From positions 24,430,501 through 24,494,500 of the forward strand of contig NC_083387.1 in the NCBI RefSeq assembly GCF_031755915.1: a stretch of 64,000 bases of DNA. The letters run 5' to 3'. The notes under the pieces are model-generated. The model did not search any database and was not told where the DNA came from. It saw only the letters and a list, made by a program, of their open reading frames with translations. This stretch comes from Ziziphus jujuba. Its lineage: Eukaryota > Streptophyta > Magnoliopsida > Rosales > Rhamnaceae. Shown piece after piece: positions 58,691-64,000 of the stretch. Numbering within the stretch: the stretch's first letter is position 1; the number at the start of each line of letters is the position of its first letter. Made by a program: the position numbers and the translations under genes.

Positions 58691-60985
58691 TCATTCCTGC
58701 AAAATACAATTTAGGAAATAGCCAATTAAGTACTCAATCCTATTTATCGATATTCTACTGAGAACAAATACAAATAGGCCCTATGATAACTCACCTCAAT
58801 ATCTGAATATCTTGGAGATGGGCTCCGAGAATCAGCAGAACGACGCCGTGGTGGTGAAGGACTACGAGAAAGGGACCGTCCATCACGACTGCGCCGATCA
58901 GGACTTTCACCCCTAGGTGATGGAGTTCTGCGTGGCAGAGGACTCTTGTCAGGACTTAGACTATGCCGAGCAGGTGACGCACTATGGGATACAAAGTTGC
59001 ACAAGAAAATTTAAGACAAGTGAAAAGCAGATAGGATGTGATGACACATTAATTAGCCCAATCAAATAGTATTATAGTTGCTTACCTATCCATAGATCGA
59101 CTCCAACTGCGGCTTCGGCTTCTGCTTCGACTACGCCGTTCATCATAATAGCGGCCTTTTCCCTTGCTCCTGTAATAATCTGGACTAGCACTGGGACTCC
59201 TGCTCCGGTGCCGATAATCTCTGTCCCTTCCACGATATCGGCTGCGTTCATACCTGTCCCAACTTCTACTTCGACTTCTTCTCCTGTAGTCTCGATCTCT
59301 GTAATCATCCCTGTACCTAACAGATGTATAAAGTACAGATAGCTTGAGGATCAGAAAGTCATATGAGCTCAGAAAGAAAATTAACTACAACTGATAAAGT
59401 CACGTTAAAGAAATTCACATTGAGAACCCACATCATCACATGTCAGGATATGAACTTGCAATAAAAATATCCGCAATCCCCAATAATAACCAAGCATAAG
59501 GGATTTACCTTCTTCGAGGACTACGGCTTCTTGATCTATACTTTGATTTTGGGAAAACTTCAGTGATCCTTCCCTTATGACTGAAATCAGAATGAAAAAC
59601 AAGTAACTTTACAATCAACAATCCAGAAACCAAAATTTATACAAAAATGTCAAATTTTCCATTGAAAGAAAAGACTTCATGATCATGGTGACAGAATAAC
59701 CACAAGGACAAAAAAATATAAATATAAATATAAAGTATATCAACAATATAACTATAAACTACCAAAACAAGCAAGTTATCAATTTTTAAAAAGTTAAATT
59801 AATGAGGAACAATTAAAAATCATTGTATTGATATAAATCTTTAATTCACACCCGACTGCAATAGAAAAAAGCCAGTGTCAAAATTAGCCCCCTCAAATAT
59901 TTGATGCAATGTAAAATTGTCACAAGGCACCAAATCAAGCTTTATCCCATCATAAAATCACTACACAATAAGTAACTAAATGACTAAATTTTGAACTTAC
60001 ATCCTCTCAGCATTTGGCCCATATTTTGCAAATTGAACAGTAATCTCTCGGCCATCGACAACTCTTCCTGAGAAGTATTTAAAATTGTTAGACAAGTGAC
60101 CATTTACCATATTATAAAAATATGCTTAAACACATAGTATCAACAAATTGGAAATAGTACATATATGAATTATATATTCATATATAAATAGATAGGAAAA
60201 AAAAAAAAAAAAAGTCCAAGAGAAAGAAATTTTATACCATCTAGCCTTTCAACTGCTTTTTGTGCCTCATCTGCATATTTGTATCGCACAAAGGCAAAGC
60301 CCCTCGATTCGCCAGTCCTAAACCAAAAGTTAAACAAATTAATTTTAAAGAAAAGGAACAAAATAACGTACAAAGGAAAAAATCCATAGAACTTAAAAAA
60401 TATATATTTATACGTATCTATATATATATATAGATATATATACATATATCTTTCTACAAGTATTCCATCCAATTTATCAGGAATAAAACTCATTTTCGAA
60501 AGAAAATAAAATTGAACAGCGATGGAAAAAAATCCCAACTTCTCAGTATCCAAACAGAAATTAAACTACAACAGAAAAGAGTTGAGTAACATTCAAACAT
60601 TTGGTTATTAGAAGGAAAAAAAAAAAAAAGTTACGTCTAGTTTCTCAGGAATCGAACAGAAACCAAAGAGAGAGGGCGAAAAAAGAAACGTTAGAAGAGA
60701 GCGTTGTGGAACCTTCGGTCTCTAGGGATGAAGATATCAACAACTTTTCCGTACTTATCGAAAAGCGGAAAGAGATCATCAGCAGTGGTACCTAATCGTA
60801 AAAACACATAGAAAAAATTTCATTCAATCAATTAAAACCCTAAAACCAAACAACTATGACCATCAAATCCTAAGATAGAGAGAGAGAGAAAAAGAGAGAG
60901 GAAGCTTACGGAAGGTGATGTTGAGGACGAGAAGAGAGTAGGTATCGGCGATATCCGGTGGACCAGACCTACCGAAGTGCGACAT
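58691..60985 (-). CDS. SC35: SR splicing factor SC35 (RRM plus RS domain), eight exons
   Basis: Minus-strand exons are 60985-60910, 60791-60713, 60317-60238, 60067-60001, 59580-59509, 59316-59086, 58981-58795 and 58696-58691. Phases agree and give 265 residues. SC35 is a nuclear SR protein that selects splice sites. The N-terminus MSHFGRSGPPDIADTYSLLV matches plant SC35. The RRM (about 14-92) has RNP2 LLVLNI and RNP1 RGFAFVRY. From about residue 110 the chain is RS-rich (SRSRSPRR, SRSRSRSWSRS, SPRGESPDRRSRDGRS). The last exon is only GAA-TGA; if the preceding intron is kept, the protein would instead end in about 20 other residues. A retained intron is a common form of control in SR genes, but no transcript evidence is available here. 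Confidence 0.93.
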
Positions 60986-62108
60986 GGTTGCTGCAGAGCA
61001 AGAGAGAGTATAGGGAATTAGGACTTGCTAGGGTTTGTGGACAGAGAAGGGTCCAGAAGGAGAGAGCGCACAAGGAAGCTTCAGCGTTTTTTAGTATTTA
61101 TAGATTTCATATTGTAATTTTATAAATTAATTTGTAAAAAAATATTTACATAGTTGATCCTTAAACTATAGCATTAATTGCAATTAGTCCCCAAACTTTT
61201 TTTTTTCCTTCCAAAACCGACTGAAATTTTGAATTTGGCCCAAAGGCATGACTAAGTTTCGGATTGAAAGTGCCAAAAAAACAAAAGAAAAAAAAGCACG
61301 ATAGAGATCAAATTGCGTCCATCCCTTGTAAGAAATAAAGGGATAATGTGGTTATTAAAAAAAAAAAAAAGTTGAGAAAAACAAAATTTGAAATTTGGGC
61401 AGTGCATAATTGTTTTTTATCATTAATTACATTTTAATATAATATAATTTGGAGAATTTTACTTTCCACTCTTAAAATTAAAACAATTTTATTTAAGTTA
61501 TTATTTATTGCATTTTGATCAAATTAGATTTTTTTAGTTAATGGTAATTGGATTTAAAATACAATATGTTGCCATCAAGGTTATCTAATTTTAATTTGTT
61601 ACTATTTAGATTCTTTTTTTTTCTTTTTTTTTTTTTGGCATTTTAGTTCTAATTGTAAATTGTCAAATTGAAATTTTAATGTTTAAATTGAAACATTTTA
61701 AATTTAAAGATTAAAAGTATAATTTCTTTAAATAAGGGATGCTAAAATACAACTAATCTTTTTTAGATATACAACTTTAAAATCAATCTTCTCAATATTG
61801 GTTTTCTTATTTTTTTTAGTTATAAATGTTTGATATTTTGCAATTGATTATATTAGGGTTTTATAGTGTAAATTGGTGATTGTGTGATTGTGATGTTATT
61901 GTTATCTTTGAATAAAGTTTTCTTCAAATTCCCTGCATCATTTGTGACCAATATTCACATCTAAAATAGTGCAAGTCCTAATAAAGAAAAAAATAATAAT
62001 AACCAACCAATTAATCATAAAATATCATTAAAGACCTTGATATATGCATCAAAAGAAAATAATTCAAGCACAATATCCATCAAAATTTAAAAAATAAAAA
62101 AATAAAAC
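60986..62108. other. Upstream region of SC35 and AT-rich spacer
   Basis: The 5' UTR and promoter of SC35 on the minus strand extend from 60986. A segment at about 61140-61330 (TTGATCCTTAAACT, TTAGTCCCCAAACT) resembles dispersed plant MITE sequence. No gene recognised. Confidence 0.4.
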
Positions 62109-62370
62109 GTGGAAGAAGTTCAATACCTTTTGGAAAGATAATTTAAAAATTATAAAAAAATAAAAAATACAATCCTCAAAATGTATCCAAAAGATGCAAT
62201 AAACAACACCCCACTGTTAAAAGGTGGAAGAAGTTCAATACCTTTTCGAAAGATAATTTAAAAATTAAAAAGAAAAAATACAATCCTCAAAATGTATCCA
62301 AAAGATGCAACAAACAACACTCCACTGTTAAAAGGTGGAAGAAGTTCAATACCTTTTGGAAAGATAAAAA
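62109..62370. repeat. Direct repeat, about 2.3 units of 111-115 bp
   Basis: Units start at 62109, 62224 and 62335 (partial). Each has GTGGAAGAAGTTCAATACCT and GAAAGATAA. The two full units also share CAATCCTCAAAATGTATCCA and AAAGATGCAA. The copies are nearly identical, so the duplication is recent. Confidence 0.92.
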
Positions 62371-62972
62371 AGCTTACAAGGAAAACTTTGAGAAGGGCAA
62401 AAAATCTCAATCTCATACGAGAAAGATTGTATGCCCAATTGAAAGTGTCAAAATGGATAATGAGGTATTGATTGTGCATGTGAATAGTATTATATGATGC
62501 TAAGATCCTTATAAAAGTAGATGCTTAATTTTAAGAAGGTTAATATATAAATGGATTCAAATATTATTAGTGGGTCGAATTTTTTCATCCTTATTTCAAT
62601 ATATTGTGGAAGGTTGTAAATAAAATTTAAGAAGAAAGTGAAAAATCACGTCTAACAAATGAATTAATTTCTACGCTATATTTGTAGACTTTCTCAAATA
62701 ATAAAATCACTGAAAATATGTAGTTGTAAATCCACTCCCCCCTAAATCTTACTTGTAGCTTTGACGCTTATTGATTGTATCAAGGTTTGCTACCAAATAA
62801 AGTAAAAAAGAAAAAAGGTTTGTTTTCTTTATTATATATTGGATGGCATATATCCCCTTTTATTAACATTATAAAAAATAAAATCTTAGACAATTGATGT
62901 TATATTTTATAAGTGCTCATATCTTTTGTGATAAATAATGAACAAAACGTTTATATTTCGGAATGTACATTG
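62371..62972. other. AT-rich spacer
   Basis: No gene or clear element seen. Confidence 0.4.
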
Positions 62973-63628
62973 TAAGGGTGTGCCAAAAAATTAACTAACA
63001 GATGAAAACAACTGATATAATCCAATCCAATTTGTTTAGGATAATTTTTTAATATAATCGGGTTGGATTGACTTTAAAAATTAAAAATCAATTATCGGTT
63101 TAATCTAACTTAGTTTTAAAAGTGAAAATCTAATTACAGATCCAAACAAAGTTGGTTAACAATATATATAATAAAATTATATATGTTTAAATTTTACATT
63201 ATTATCTACATATGCAAGTCTTTAATTTTTTATTAAGCTTTGACTTATGCTGTTTTTTATTTTAATATTTATGTATTATTTTTTTTAGATATTCTATCCA
63301 TTTAAAAAAAAAAAAAGTAATTTATACAATGAAAAAAATTCAAAAGCCAAAGATTATTGTTCAAAATTTTAAATTCAAAAAGTCCAAAAGTTTTTAAAAA
63401 AAGCTCAAAAATTAAAAAAGTCCAAAAGTTTTAAAAAAAAGCTTAAAAATTAAAAAAAGCCCATATTCAAATCAATCCAAATTGATTACTAGTTCGATTG
63501 GTTTGAATTGTGTTTCTTATATAAATAGGTTTGGTTTAAATTGAAATTAAAAAGATTACTAATTGGGGATTGGACTGATTATTCAAAAATTTGGTAAGGT
63601 CAGTTCCAAATTCGATGAACATCCCTAA
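62973..63628. mobile_element. Candidate non-autonomous hAT element
   Basis: The left end TAAGGGTGTGCC and the reverse-complemented right end TTAGGGATGTTC resemble the TAGGGGTGTTCA-type termini common in plant hAT elements. Flanks TACATTG and TACATTA look like a decayed target duplication. Inside are AATCCAATCCAA/TTGGATTGA motifs and a short A-rich direct repeat (AAAGTCCAAAAGTTTT at about 63378 and 63418). There is no transposase. Confidence 0.5.
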
Positions 63629-64000
63629 TACATTATCTCTTATTTTGTTTTAATTTAACCCTTATAGCACAAACTTTTTCACAAATTAAGTGCACTCTAA
63701 TAGTTTATTTATTAAAAAAGTCATAGTTTATTTAATGAAAACATCATTTGACATAAGTAGAAATTTTTCCAAATTTTTATTTTATAAAATAAGGAGAAAC
63801 TTTTCCAAATTGTCATTAAATAAACATTTGTTGTTTTCATTAAATTCGTCAAAATAATTATTATTCAAAATTTTGCAAAATTGAAATTTTCAATTCAATA
63901 AGGGTAAATACATAAATTGAAACAACAAAAATTTTGCTACTGAACTGAAAAGGACTAAATCGAAACAAAAATCATAATATAGTGACACCAAATTATAATA
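63629..64000. other. AT-rich right end of the window
   Basis: No gene recognised. GAAA.TTTTCCAAATT-type sequence recurs near 63760 and 63795. Confidence 0.4.

Overview
This is a plant nuclear window, most likely from a eudicot. It has AT-rich intergenic DNA, GT..AG introns of up to about 3 kb, and plant-type gene families (annexin, PR-1, Pumilio, MIK2-like receptor kinase, SC35). It also carries decayed LINE, SINE and MITE pieces. I see no prokaryotic, organellar or viral gene sets. The species cannot be named from the sequence; a rosid is a guess.

Layout: (1) 0-8 kb: a small gene for an acidic, C-terminal CxxC..CxxC protein (4042-7733, four exons), preceded by a tandem copy of its promoter and exon 1 only (about 97-2354). 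That copy holds two insertions missing from its sister: a 5'-truncated LINE with a 17-bp target duplication and a hAT-like MITE with an 8-bp one. (2) 9.3-14.2 kb: a five-exon annexin, followed by a decayed copy of its promoter and exon 1. (3) 16-17.2 kb: a second truncated LINE piece and a PR-1-like gene on the minus strand with one in-frame stop. (4) 20.2-26.3 kb: a Pumilio-family RNA-binding protein, minus strand, five exons. (5) 26.7-32.6 kb: gene-poor DNA with a relic of a TIR-NBS-LRR C-terminus and a tRNA-derived SINE. (6) 32.6-35.4 kb: a small coiled-coil protein of unknown role. (7) 37.5-42.5 kb: a ten-exon LIN1/CD2BP2-like spliceosomal protein. (8) 43-44.2 kb: a transposon with long inverted termini and a nested element. 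(9) 47-50.1 kb: a MIK2-like LRR receptor kinase, minus strand, two exons. (10) 50-58.6 kb: no gene recognised; direct repeats, a second member of the long-inverted-terminus family, a foldback MITE and a diverged repeat pair. (11) 58.7-61 kb: the SR splicing factor SC35, minus strand, eight exons. (12) 61-64 kb: direct repeats and a hAT-like element.

The genes do not form a pathway cluster. Two (LIN1-like and SC35) act in pre-mRNA splicing, and Pumilio acts on mRNA 3' UTRs. PR-1, the receptor kinase and the TNL relic belong to defence or signalling families, but nothing shows that they work together. The most useful observations are structural: two independent duplications of only the 5' end of a gene, with transposon presence/absence between copies; a near-intact PR-1 reading frame with one nonsense codon; and a locally repeated long-inverted-terminus transposon family. 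I found no convincing previously undescribed biological system. All exon junctions were placed by hand from splice signals and reading-frame continuity, without transcript data.
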